From assembly GCF_900143235.1 (NCBI RefSeq), contig NZ_FRDF01000008.1, positions 1 to 64,000 on the forward strand: a DNA stretch of 64,000 nt. The letters run 5' to 3'. This document shows positions 50,592 through 58,984 of this stretch, piece by piece (position 1 is the first letter of the stretch; every line of letters starts with the position of its first letter). The translations under genes were made by a program, and so were the position numbers. This stretch comes from Erythrobacter sanguineus. Lineage in GTDB: Bacteria; Pseudomonadota; Alphaproteobacteria; Sphingomonadales; Sphingomonadaceae. A model generated the notes under the pieces. It worked only from the letters and a program-made list of their open reading frames with translations. It was not told the DNA's origin and did no database searches.

Positions 50592-50651
50592 AGCGGCCAA
50601 TATCGCGGCCGCGGGCAGCGCGCCCGTGCCTCTCTATGCCGGCTTTGCCTC

Positions 50652-50667
50652 TCCCCTGAACAGGGGA
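50652..50667 (+). terminator. small hairpin after motB
   Basis: TCCCCT-GAAC-AGGGGA, then T-containing sequence at 50674. Located 61 bases after the motB stop, so a candidate terminator of the 9.8-kb flg-mot unit. Weak. Confidence 0.4.
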
Positions 50668-50724
50668 TGGCAGTTTTCACCGCAAGATGCTTTTCCTAAT
50701 GCAAGATCTGCAAGAGTTCCGCGC

Positions 50725-51345
50725 ATGAAAACCCGCCTGCCCTGTGCTGCTGCGCTGGCCGTGTCTTTCGCGGCGCTGCCGGTCGGCCCGACAGGGGCGC
50801 GAATGCCCGCCGACCCGATGGGCCTTCCCGGCCTTTATGGCGGAAGCCATGTCTGCGAGAATGGCGCGCTGCCCGAAATCACCCGGCGGATCGCAGAATA
50901 CACACCGGGCAATCGGTTCTGCATGATCTGGGTCGGGAAGACCCAGCCGATGTTCAACATCAGCGTGGCTGAGGAAACGACCCATCGCCTGCCCTTGCTG
51001 AGCATGCCGGCTCCCTAGCTGGAAGGTCAGGCCGATCTTTCTCCGGTTGCGGTCACGGTGCGCTTTCCCGACGGATCAAGATTTGATGGGCGCGGCGTTT
51101 ATGGAACGGAAAAAGCCATCACCAGCACCCGCATGGAATCGCTCGAGGCCGTGCTTGCCGGATTCTCGCGTCCCGGCGTGATCAGTATCACCATCGGCAA
51201 TACCACCCAGCGCTTCAGCGCACCTGCGTTTCAGAAAGCCGTCATGGCGGTGCGCGAATGCGCTGCGGCGCTGCGTCCGGTCGCCGTCAGCGCGGGGCCG
51301 GGGCCTGGCTGGCGAAGAGCTGCCCGATATCGGCAAAAGCCTTGA
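50725..51345 (+). pseudogene. secreted protein gene interrupted by an in-frame TAG
   Basis: The first part, 97 residues, starts MKTRLPCAAALAVSFAALPVGPTG (signal peptide) and ends at a TAG at 51016-51018. The same frame continues without another stop to 51345 with protein-like content (DLSPVAVTVRFPDGSRFDGRGVYG, TITIG-like strands). Read through, it would be ~206 residues; the piece downstream includes a Met near 51136 but no good start with SD. I see no family. The tail overlaps the convergent VOC gene by 59 bases. Best read as a nonsense-broken gene; sequencing error is possible. Confidence 0.5.
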
Positions 51346-51724
51346 ACTCCAGCGCATTGCCCGCCGGATCGCGCAGGAACATCGTCGCCTGTTCGCCCGG
51401 CTGGCCCCTGAAGCGGATGGTGGGTTCGATCACGAAATCAGTGCCCGCCGCGCGCAGGCGGTTTGCCAGCGCCTCCCATTCGGCCATGCCCAGCACCAGC
51501 CCGAAATGCGGCACCGGCACGCCATGGCCGTCGACGTGGTTGCTCGCCCGGTCGCCCGCCTGCCCCGGCGCGAGGTGGGCAACGATCTGGTGCCCGTGAA
51601 AATCGAAATCGATCCATTCGTCCGATGATCGCCCCTCGGCGCAGCCCATGGCCTCGCCATAGAAACGGCGCGCGGCGGCAAGGTCATCGACCGGAAAGGC
51701 GAGGTGAAATGGCGGCAGGGTCAT
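51287..51724 (-). CDS. VOC family (glyoxalase/dioxygenase-type) protein
   Basis: 145 residues. Two beta-alpha-beta-beta-beta modules: [26 protein letters not shown] with a His ligand, VPHFGLVL with second His, and the [10 protein letters not shown] end with a Glu ligand, typical of the vicinal-oxygen-chelate fold. The particular reaction (glyoxalase, dioxygenase, fosfomycin-type or other) cannot be told. Start at 51724 (MTLPPF). 284 bases to the next gene contain no clear gene; see the GST entry. Confidence 0.78.
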   Translation of the reverse strand: MTLPPFHLAFPVDDLAAARRFYGEAMGCAEGRSSDEWIDFDFHGHQIVAHLAPGQAGDRASNHVDGHGVPVPHFGLVLGMAEWEALANRLRAAGTDFVIEPTIRFRGQPGEQATMFLRDPAGNALEFKAFADIGQLFASQAPAPR

Positions 51725-52008
51725 ACCTGCTTGCATAGCGCGGGCGCGCGGGCGCTGGAAATGGTTTTCCTACTGCATCGCGATCTGTCAGCCGCGGTGC
51801 CGCCATGCGACGTTACATGACCCGCAACGTGATCCGCGCCATGGCTCATCCCATGACCCGCGAGGAATTCGACAGACGGGTCGAAGGCCTTCTTACCGGG
51901 GAGGTTTCGCCTTCCGGGCAGTGTCTCAAGTGTCTCACCGTTCAGCATCGACAGCGCCGGGATGAACGGTTAGGGCCGGATCGCCAGGCAAGTTGGAGCG
52001 GGCAGGCA

Positions 52009-52671
52009 ATGAAACTGATCATCGGCAACAAGAACTATTCGAGCTGGAGCTTGCGCGGCTGGCTTGCGGCCAGGCAATCGGGCCTCCATTTCGACGAACT
52101 CACCGTGCCGATCATGGGCGAGGAATGGGACCGGCTGAAACACGACATGGGCGAGGTGCAGCCATCATCCGGCAAGGTGCCGATCCTGTGGGACGGCGAA
52201 GCAGTGGTGTGGGACAGCCTTGCGATCATGGAATACCTCGCCGACAAGGTCGGGCGCGAACGTTTCTGGCCCAAGGACGAGGCCGCCCGCGCGATGGCCC
52301 GCGCGATGGTGGCGGAAATGCATTCGGGCTATCAGTCCTTGCGCAAGGAAATGCCGATGAACATCCGCCGCCGGGTGCAGCTGGCAGGCGTGTCGGATCA
52401 GACAAAGCACGATATCGTGCGCATCCTAGGGCTGTGGGCCGAAGCCCGCGCACGGCATGGCAATAGCGGCCCCTATCTGTTCGGAACCTTTGGCGCGGCC
52501 GATATCTTCTATGCTCCGGTGGTGACGCGGTTCGTCACCTACGGGATCGGCGTGCCGGGCTTTGCGCAGGCCTATATGCAGGCGATCGAGGAACATGACT
52601 GGATGCGCGAATGGACCGGCGCGGCCGAGGAAGAACAATGGGTAATCGAACAATACGAACTGCTCGCATGA
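52009..52671 (+). CDS. glutathione S-transferase family protein
   Basis: 220 residues: MKLIIGNKNYSSWSLRGWLAARQSGL (thioredoxin-like, catalytic Ser likely in NYSSWS), GKVPILWDGEAVVWDSLAIMEYLAD, and helical C-terminal domain. Resembles proteobacterial GSTs of the yfcF/yncG-like type. An upstream 68-codon extension (51805-52008) is dismissed as it carries no family feature. Stop overlaps the start of the nuclease gene (ATGA), so both may be one unit. Confidence 0.85.
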   Translation: MKLIIGNKNYSSWSLRGWLAARQSGLHFDELTVPIMGEEWDRLKHDMGEVQPSSGKVPILWDGEAVVWDSLAIMEYLADKVGRERFWPKDEAARAMARAMVAEMHSGYQSLRKEMPMNIRRRVQLAGVSDQTKHDIVRILGLWAEARARHGNSGPYLFGTFGAADIFYAPVVTRFVTYGIGVPGFAQAYMQAIEEHDWMREWTGAAEEEQWVIEQYELLA

Positions 52672-53567
52672 GAGCCATCATCGCCGCGCTGCTGGCGGTG
52701 ATTGTCATGCTGCCCGCTCCGGCAAGCGCATGGGGCTTCTACGCCCACCGCAAGACCGCCGAGATTGCCGAGGCCAATGTCTCAGCGCAAGTGCGCGCCA
52801 AGATCCGACGGCTGCTGCGTTCCGAACAGGCGCTCGGCACGCCCGAATGTCCGTTGAAGAGCCTTGAGGATGCGGCGGTCTGGGCCGATTGCGTCCGCCG
52901 CGAAGGTTGGCGCTGGGGCTATACCGCAGCGTGGCATTACCGCACTGCGCCGATCTGCGAGACATTCAACCCGCGCGCCAATTGCGCGGGCGGCAATTGC
53001 GTGACCGCCCAGATCGAGCGGGCGCACAGGCTGCTGGCGGACGAAAGCCTGCCCGACGCGATCCGGCTGGAGGCGCTGGCCTTCATGGTGCATTTTGCAG
53101 GCGATGTGCACATGCCGCTGCATTCGGGCGACAACGAGGATCGCGGCGGCAATGACCGCAAGGCCGATTACGGCATCATCCCCGGCCTCAACCTGCACTG
53201 GATCTGGGACGGGCCACTGGCCGAACGCGCGATCAGCGACCCGGCCGACCCGGTGGTGCGGCGCTATTCCGCCGCCGAACGTGCCGAACTGGGCGGCGGC
53301 GGCCCGGCCGACTGGGGCCGCGAAAGCTGGGAAATTGCGCGCGGCTTTGTCTACCCCACCGCCTTTGACACTGATGATGTGTGCGCGAGCGAACTGCCGG
53401 CCAAGACCGCGCTTTCGCAAGAGGATATCGTCGCCGCCGTGCCGATTGCAAAACGCCGGGTGCAGCAGGCGGGCATCCGCATCGCCGATCTGCTGGAAAG
53501 CGCCTTTGCCCCCGGCCCGCTCCCCGGCCCGCTCAAGGTCGAGCAGCGGCGGCGGGGCGGCTCTTAA
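52668..53567 (+). CDS. S1/P1-type zinc-dependent nuclease
   Basis: 299 residues. Signal peptide ends at ...APASA with mature N-terminal Trp (W22), which coordinates zinc in this family. Metal ligands are visible in WGFYAHRKTAE, HYRTAP, MVHFAGDVHMPLHSGDNEDRGGND and LNLHWIWD. Cleaves single-stranded DNA/RNA with 3'-nucleotidase activity, usually secreted/periplasmic. GGGGPADWG is part of a surface loop. ATGA overlap with the GST gene. Confidence 0.87.
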   Translation: MRAIIAALLAVIVMLPAPASAWGFYAHRKTAEIAEANVSAQVRAKIRRLLRSEQALGTPECPLKSLEDAAVWADCVRREGWRWGYTAAWHYRTAPICETFNPRANCAGGNCVTAQIERAHRLLADESLPDAIRLEALAFMVHFAGDVHMPLHSGDNEDRGGNDRKADYGIIPGLNLHWIWDGPLAERAISDPADPVVRRYSAAERAELGGGGPADWGRESWEIARGFVYPTAFDTDDVCASELPAKTALSQEDIVAAVPIAKRRVQQAGIRIADLLESAFAPGPLPGPLKVEQRRRGGS

Positions 53568-53619
53568 AAGTGTTCGGGCGCGGCTTGCGCTGCCCTGCGG
53601 GACTGCTAGGCCAGCGCAA

Positions 53620-54774
53620 ATGAGCGATGTTCCAGACCTTGCCAAGCGCCTGATCGCCGCGCCCAGCATCACCCCTGCGACCGGCGCGGTGTTCGATGAA
53701 CTGGCCGCAATGCTGACGCCGCTGGGCTTTGCCATCCATCGCTTTACCCGCGGCGAAGGACCGGAAGGCAGTGATGAGGCGCCGGTCGAAAACCTGTTTG
53801 CGATCCGCCCCGGCCCCGCAGGATCGCGCCACTTTGCCTTTGCAGGCCACCTTGATGTGGTGCCGCCGGGCGAAGGCTGGGCATCCGATCCCTTCGTGCC
53901 GCAAGTGCGCGGCGAATTGCTCCACGGGCGCGGCGCGGTGGACATGAAGGGCGCAATCGCGGCGATGGTCGCCGCTGCCGCCCAAGTGCCGCAGGACGCG
54001 GGCACGGTCAGCTTCATCATCACCGGCGACGAAGAAGGCCCCGCGCTCCACGGCACCCGTGCGCTGATCGATTACATGAATGCGGCCGGCATCCGCCCCG
54101 ATCTGTGCCTTGTCGGAGAGCCCACCAGCGTCAACCGGCTGGGCGACATGGTGAAGATCGGGCGGCGCGGATCGGTCAATATCTGGATCGACGCGCACGG
54201 CACGCAGGGCCATGTCGCCTATCCGCACCTTGCCGACAATCCGCTGCCCCGGCTGGTGGCGATTCTTGCGGAGCTTGATGCGCTTACGCTCGACACCGGC
54301 ACCCACTGGTTCCAGCCGTCCAATCTCGAAATCACCGATATCAATGTCGGCAACCGCGCGCATAATGTCATCCCCGCGCTGGGGCAGGCGCGCATCTCGA
54401 TCCGATTCAATGATCTGCACACCGGCAACAGCCTGTCCGAACGCGTCATGGCGATTGCCGAAAAGCACGGCGGCAAGGCGTGGCCCATCATCTCTGGCGA
54501 ACCCTTCCTGACCGAGCCGGGCGCGTTCTCGAAGCTGGTCAGCGACGCGGTGGAGGCCGAAACCGGCCTAAGCCCCGAACTTTCCACCAGTGGCGGCACC
54601 TCCGACGCGCGGTTCCTGCGCGCTGTCTGCCCGGTGATCGAATTCGGCCTTTGCAACGCGACCATGCACAAGCGTGACGAGGCCGTGGCGATCCCCGATC
54701 TGGCCGTGCTCGCCCGCATCTATGCCCGCATCGCCGCGCAAGCGCTGGCGCTTGAGGAAGGACACGCAATTTGA
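53620..54774 (+). CDS. dapE: succinyl-diaminopimelate desuccinylase
   Basis: 384 residues of the M20 metallohydrolase family, DapE type. HLDVV at 77-81 (metal His, Asp), GAVDMKGAIAAM, TGDEEGPALHGTR (catalytic Glu E138/E139), VGEPTSVNRLGDMVKIGRRGSV and GTSDARFL support the call. Makes LL-diaminopimelate for lysine and peptidoglycan. Start chosen at 53620; a longer upstream frame overlaps the nuclease gene. Overlaps the transporter gene at the 3' end (TTGA). dapB lies at 58985. Confidence 0.93.
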   Translation: MSDVPDLAKRLIAAPSITPATGAVFDELAAMLTPLGFAIHRFTRGEGPEGSDEAPVENLFAIRPGPAGSRHFAFAGHLDVVPPGEGWASDPFVPQVRGELLHGRGAVDMKGAIAAMVAAAAQVPQDAGTVSFIITGDEEGPALHGTRALIDYMNAAGIRPDLCLVGEPTSVNRLGDMVKIGRRGSVNIWIDAHGTQGHVAYPHLADNPLPRLVAILAELDALTLDTGTHWFQPSNLEITDINVGNRAHNVIPALGQARISIRFNDLHTGNSLSERVMAIAEKHGGKAWPIISGEPFLTEPGAFSKLVSDAVEAETGLSPELSTSGGTSDARFLRAVCPVIEFGLCNATMHKRDEAVAIPDLAVLARIYARIAAQALALEEGHAI

Positions 54775-56027
54775 ACGCCTGGTTCCGGATTCCCCTGTGG
54801 CAGCGGGTGATCGCCGCGCTGATCCTTGGCATCATCATCGGCTATCTGTGGGGGCCGGGGGCTGCGAGCATCAAGATCATCGGCGATATCTTCATCGCCT
54901 TCATCAAGATGCTGGTGGTGCCGCTGATCTTCTTCAGCCTGGTCGCCGGGGTGGCCAGCATTGGTGACCTGCGCAAGCTTGGCAGCGTCGGCTGGCGGGC
55001 GATGCTGCTGTTTGTCATCACCGGCCAGATGTCGGTGTGGATGGGCCTTGGCATCGGCACGCTGACCCAGCCCGGCGCGGGCATCGACGGGGCGAGCATG
55101 GCGCTCGATCAGGCCGCGCTCGAACGCGCGCAGGATCGCCGGGAGAACGCGCAGAGCTTTGAACAGATGATCCTTGAGGTCGTGCCATCCAGCCCGGTGC
55201 AGGTGATGGCCGATGTCAACGTCCTGCCGCTGATCGTGTTCTCGCTGCTGATCGGAATCGGCATCCTGATGGCCAAGGAGGATGGCGAGCCGGTTCTGAA
55301 GATCTTCGAAAGCGGTTCTGTGGTGATGCAGAAGGTCACCATGGTGGTGATGGAACTGACCCCGTTCGGCGTTTTCGCGCTGATGGCGTGGGTGGCGGGC
55401 ACGCTGGGGATCGATGCCTTGAAGGCGCTCGGCCAGCTCGTGTTCCTCAATTACCTTGGCTGCTTTTTGATCATCGGCATCATCTATGCCGGGATGATCA
55501 AGGGGATCGCGCGCCTGCCGGTGGTCGATTTCTTCCGCGGCATCGTGGATGCCATGGCGGTCAGCTATTCCACCGCCAGCTCCAACGCGACCCTGCCGGT
55601 GACCTTGCGCTGCGCCGAGCGCAACCTCGGCGTGTCGCGATCGGTCGCGAGCTTCGTGGTCGCGCTGGGGGCGACCATCAACATGAACGGCACGGCGATG
55701 TATCTAGGCCTTGCGACGCTGTTCGGCGCGCAGGTCTTCGGCATCGATCTGAGCTGGGGGGATTATCTCACGATCTCGATCCTCGGCACGCTGGGCGCGA
55801 TCGGTGCGGCGGGGATCCCGGGCTCGGGACTGATCATGATGGTGCTGGTGTTCGGCGCGGTCGGCGTGCCGCTGGAGACCATCGCGCTGGTCGCCGGGAT
55901 CGACCGGATCATGGACATGATGCGCACCACCACCAACATCACCGGAGACGCGGCTGTGGCGGTGACCGTGGCGAGCCTGACCGGCGAACTCGACCGGGCG
56001 GAACTGATCAGCGCGGACGACGTGTAG
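54771..56027 (+). CDS. dicarboxylate/amino acid:cation symporter (DAACS family)
   Basis: 418 residues with eight transmembrane segments and two re-entrant loops. Signature parts: VVPLIFFSLVAGVASIG, STASSNATLPVTLRCAERNLGVSRSVASFVVALGATINMNGTAMY, IPGSGLIMMVLVFGAVGVPLETIALVAGIDRIMDMMRTTTNITGDAAVAV. Takes up C4-dicarboxylates or Glu/Asp with Na+ or H+. TTG start overlapping the dapE stop; sequence does not decide substrate. Confidence 0.88.
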   Translation: MNAWFRIPLWQRVIAALILGIIIGYLWGPGAASIKIIGDIFIAFIKMLVVPLIFFSLVAGVASIGDLRKLGSVGWRAMLLFVITGQMSVWMGLGIGTLTQPGAGIDGASMALDQAALERAQDRRENAQSFEQMILEVVPSSPVQVMADVNVLPLIVFSLLIGIGILMAKEDGEPVLKIFESGSVVMQKVTMVVMELTPFGVFALMAWVAGTLGIDALKALGQLVFLNYLGCFLIIGIIYAGMIKGIARLPVVDFFRGIVDAMAVSYSTASSNATLPVTLRCAERNLGVSRSVASFVVALGATINMNGTAMYLGLATLFGAQVFGIDLSWGDYLTISILGTLGAIGAAGIPGSGLIMMVLVFGAVGVPLETIALVAGIDRIMDMMRTTTNITGDAAVAVTVASLTGELDRAELISADDV

Positions 56028-56031
56028 GCGT

Positions 56032-56502
56032 CTACTTCGCGCCGGTCGGCGGCACGCTCGCACTGTCTTTTGCCGAGGGTGCGACGGGCACGAAGTCTCC
56101 GAGTTGACACAAGGCAGGCCCTGACCCGCGATCTTGATTGAGCCGCATCCTATCGCCCGAACAGATGGTCGCATTGACGGCGCCGATGCCGGGAACGCCG
56201 TCCTCGCGCTCGCGGCGCAGGCCGGGACAGCGCTTCGCAAGATCGTTGACGAAGACCTCGCCCTGCCGCTGGAACAGGACCTTGCGCTCGTTCACGACGA
56301 GAAAACTTGCATTGCTCGTCCGGAGGCATTTCTGCGGCGCGCCGGTGACCACGAAATCGAACGGCTGGTCATGCTGCATTAGCAGCGTCGTGAGCGGGGT
56401 CGGCGAGGCCTGCCAACCGCCTTGACCCGCGTTTGCGGCCGAGAGGCTGATTCCGAGCGCCAAGGTTGCTCCTGTCACCCCGATCCATAGCCCGCGTTCC
56501 AT
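56032..56502 (-). CDS. secreted protein with four Cys, paralogue of 56608
   Basis: 156 residues with a signal peptide (MERGLWIGVTGATLALGISLSAANA). Mature part shares with the protein at 56608 the elements KCLRTSN..., RGEV-like F-x-R-x-G-x-V-x-x-N-x-L, CPGLR, and C-x-LG-x-FVPV, with four Cys in register. Probably two disulfide-bonded periplasmic proteins of one family (perhaps annotated DUF6491; unverified). The paralogue differs by being lipoprotein-like. Function unknown. Convergent with the DAACS gene. Confidence 0.65.
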   Translation of the reverse strand: MERGLWIGVTGATLALGISLSAANAGQGGWQASPTPLTTLLMQHDQPFDFVVTGAPQKCLRTSNASFLVVNERKVLFQRQGEVFVNDLAKRCPGLRREREDGVPGIGAVNATICSGDRMRLNQDRGSGPALCQLGDFVPVAPSAKDSASVPPTGAK

Positions 56503-56607
56503 GCATGCCTCCTGAACTGCCGATCTGCCGCCAAGGGTGTTGGCAGTCGGCTAAAGTTAGAGGGAAGTTACTGAATTCTCAGTGAACAACGCAAGCCTCA
56601 GCACGCC

Positions 56608-57033
56608 TCATTCGGCCTTGCCGTCCTTCACATATTCCACCGGCACAAACCGGCCCAGCCCGCATCCCGCCCCGCGCTGCGGCACGCCGCCGAGGTTCTG
56701 CAGTACGTAGATGATCTCGGGCGTGCAGAGCTGGTCGATGGTGGTGTTGTAGGTGAAGGCGCGCTCCAGCCGCAGGCCCGGGCAGGATTGCGGCAGGATG
56801 TTGCGATAGACCTTGCCGCCGCGCATCTCGAAATCGATCACCCGGTCGTTGCGCACCATCGTCTGACGGATCTGGGGCCGGTTGATGCAGGTCTGCGGCT
56901 GGCCCAGCACCCGGACTGCGGGCGCACCGGCAGCAGGATCGGCATCCGGGTCACGCTCAACCGGCGCGCAGGCAGCCGCGAGCAGAAGTGGCGCAAGAAA
57001 AGGCAAGGCGGTGGGCGGAAAACGCATATCCAT
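56608..57033 (-). CDS. lipoprotein-like paralogue of the 56032 protein
   Basis: 141 residues from ATG 57033 (a second ATG is two codons later). Short signal MDMRFPPTALPFLAPLLLAAACAP with a possible lipobox Cys. Then QTCINRPQIRQTMVRNDRVIDFEMRGGKVYRNILPQSCPGLRLERAF, CTPEIIYVLQNLGGVPQRGAGCGLGRFVPV. Four Cys aligned with the 56032 gene. Ends of the row CPGLR and CGLGRFVPV are shared. Function unknown; genes lie downstream of nth on the same strand. Confidence 0.65.
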   Translation of the reverse strand: MDMRFPPTALPFLAPLLLAAACAPVERDPDADPAAGAPAVRVLGQPQTCINRPQIRQTMVRNDRVIDFEMRGGKVYRNILPQSCPGLRLERAFTYNTTIDQLCTPEIIYVLQNLGGVPQRGAGCGLGRFVPVEYVKDGKAE

Positions 57034-57080
57034 GATCGTGGCATCCTCGATTATTCGACGCCAGCCCTGCCGGGCCCGCG

Positions 57081-57743
57081 TCATTGGCGCTGGCTGCCCC
57101 CGCGCGGGTCTTGTAGCACTTTTTTGCGGTAGCTGCACAGATCAGCGACCTTGCAACGCCAGCATTCGGGCGTCCGCGCCTTGCAGACATAGCGCCCGTG
57201 CAGGATCATCCAGTGGTGCGAATCCCGGCGGAACGGCTGCGGCACGCGCTTTTCCAGCTTCGCCTCGACCTGATCCGGGGTCTTGCCCCCGGCCATCCCG
57301 GTGCGGTTGCCGAGACGGAAGATGTGGGTGTCGACCGCGAAGGTCTCCTGCCCGAACCAGCAATTGAGCACCACGTTCGCCGTCTTGCGCCCCACGCCGG
57401 GCAGCCGGGTGAGGTCTTCGCGGGTATCGGGCACCGCGCCGTCATATTCGTCGACCAACAGCTGCGAAAGCGCGATCACGTTCCTCGCCTTGGAATTGAA
57501 CAGACCGATGGTCTTGATGTGCTCCTTCAACCCAGCTTCGCCCAGATCGATCATCTGCTGCGGCGTTTCAACCTTGGCGAACAGCGCGCGGGTCGCCTTG
57601 TTGACACCCACGTCGGTCGCCTGCGCGCTGAGCGCGACAGCCACCACCAACTGATAGGCATTGCCATATTCCAGCTCGGTCTGGGGCGAAGGGTTATCTT
57701 CGGCCAGTCGGCGGAAGAATTCGAAGATCTGGTCCTTGGTCAT
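57081..57743 (-). CDS. nth: endonuclease III
   Basis: 220 residues, helix-hairpin-helix DNA glycosylase/AP lyase for oxidised pyrimidines. LPGVGRKTANVVL contains the catalytic Lys; FAVDTHIFRLGNR the catalytic Asp; four Cys (CKARTPECWRCKVADLC) bind [4Fe-4S]. Ten bases after the M48 gene on the same strand, so co-transcribed with it. Confidence 0.95.
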   Translation of the reverse strand: MTKDQIFEFFRRLAEDNPSPQTELEYGNAYQLVVAVALSAQATDVGVNKATRALFAKVETPQQMIDLGEAGLKEHIKTIGLFNSKARNVIALSQLLVDEYDGAVPDTREDLTRLPGVGRKTANVVLNCWFGQETFAVDTHIFRLGNRTGMAGGKTPDQVEAKLEKRVPQPFRRDSHHWMILHGRYVCKARTPECWRCKVADLCSYRKKVLQDPRGGSQRQ

Positions 57744-57753
57744 CGTCTCGCGA

Positions 57754-58923
57754 TCATTCGTTCGGCGGCGTTTTTGCCTTCCACTCCATCGCCATCAAGG
57801 CGCGCTTTTCGACCGACGGGTGGGTGTAGAACAGCGCCTCCTCCAGCGCACCGGGGCGCGGGTAGCGGTACTCGGCAGTCTTGATAAGCGCGGTGGCCAG
57901 CGCTTCGGGTTCATTCACGGTTTCCAGCGAATATTGATCGGCCTCGGTCTCGCCCACGCGGGTCATGGTGTTGGTCATCGGGGTGACGAGCAGGCCCAAC
58001 ACCGACCCCACCACCGCAAACACCGGCAAGCCACGCGCCTCGTCCAGCCGTGCATCGCTCCCCAGCAAGCGCGCTGTGGGGGCGAACAGGCGATTGAGCA
58101 GATAGAAGAACAGCATCGCCAGAAGCGGCAGAATCACCACAGAACGCCAGATATGGCCAAGCTGGTAATGCCCCGCCTCATGTCCCGTTACCGCGCGCAC
58201 TTCATCGAGCGAGGCCTGCTTCAGCGCCACGTCGGAAATCGCAATCCGTGCTGCCGGACCGATGCCAGAGACATTGGCGGTGAAGCGTTCGGACTGGCGC
58301 GATCCGTCATACATGAATATCCGGTCATGCGGGATGCCGACATCATCGGCGATCTGTTCAAGCGCGGTGCGCACGTCGCCCTGTGGCACTGGCCTGTATT
58401 CGTTGAACAGCGGTTGGATCAGACTCGGCCCGGCCAGCAGCAACAGCAGTGTGGTGACACCCGCCAGCCCGCCGCTCCACAGCCACCATCGTTGCCCGGT
58501 GCGGCGGATCAGGACATAGACTCCGGTCAGGAACAGCCCGCCGATAATCGCAGCAATCCCCTCGCCAATCGCCTGCTGCGACAGGAAATCGCCCAGCGGC
58601 TGTTGCGAAAGGTCATAGGCGCGCTGCCGGTACCAGTCGGTGTAGATTACCCAGGGCAGCGCCAATACGGCAGAAATCAGCAGGAAAGCAGCGCTCACCG
58701 CAAGGGTTGAAAGCCAGGGTTTTCGGCCCTCAAGCCGCGCCGCGATCCGGTCAAGCAGCCGGAACCGCACCATGATCCATGCCACCAGCACCGACACGCC
58801 GACACCCATCAACAGCACCCAGTGATTGCCGGTGGTATAGGCTTCGGCCTTGGCCAGCGCTTCCGGCCCCAGACCGTCAACCATCCGCGCGGCCTGTTGC
58901 GCTGGCATCATTGGGCTTGCCAT
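57754..58923 (-). CDS. M48 family membrane metalloprotease (CAAX-like)
   Basis: 389 residues. N-terminal membrane region of five or more spans (peptidase M48_N-like, VIYTDWYRQRAYDLSQQ), then the gluzincin motif GHEAGHYQLGH (about H248, E249, H252) and distal ligand Glu in RVGETEADQYSLE, typical of CAAX/HtpX-like proteases. Quality control or maturation of membrane proteins is likely. ATG at 58923 with GGGGA at 9 bases; a TTG two codons earlier is possible. A palindromic operator lies 17 bases before the ATG. Confidence 0.88.
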   Translation of the reverse strand: MASPMMPAQQAARMVDGLGPEALAKAEAYTTGNHWVLLMGVGVSVLVAWIMVRFRLLDRIAARLEGRKPWLSTLAVSAAFLLISAVLALPWVIYTDWYRQRAYDLSQQPLGDFLSQQAIGEGIAAIIGGLFLTGVYVLIRRTGQRWWLWSGGLAGVTTLLLLLAGPSLIQPLFNEYRPVPQGDVRTALEQIADDVGIPHDRIFMYDGSRQSERFTANVSGIGPAARIAISDVALKQASLDEVRAVTGHEAGHYQLGHIWRSVVILPLLAMLFFYLLNRLFAPTARLLGSDARLDEARGLPVFAVVGSVLGLLVTPMTNTMTRVGETEADQYSLETVNEPEALATALIKTAEYRYPRPGALEEALFYTHPSVEKRALMAMEWKAKTPPNE

Positions 58924-58940
58924 TTTCAATGATCCCCTTT

Positions 58941-58962
58941 GTGTATTATTAAGCTAATACAC
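58941..58962. promoter_or_regulatory. palindromic operator of the M48 gene
   Basis: GTGTATTA-N6-TAATACAC with perfect 8-base arms (58941-58948 and 58955-58962), AT-rich in GC-rich DNA. The layout GTGTA...TACAC resembles sites described for YtrA-type GntR regulators, though no such gene is in the window. It sits 17 bases before the M48 start and may overlap the promoter. Confidence 0.6.
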
Positions 58963-58984
58963 TCAGACGGGAACCGGTCAAGCG

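Noticed and set aside
51805-52008. 68-codon N-terminal extension of the GST
   Set aside because: GST fold starts at 52009; the extension has no GST similarity.
51737-52008. tRNA or small RNA in the VOC-GST gap
   Set aside because: No cloverleaf or terminator pattern could be found.
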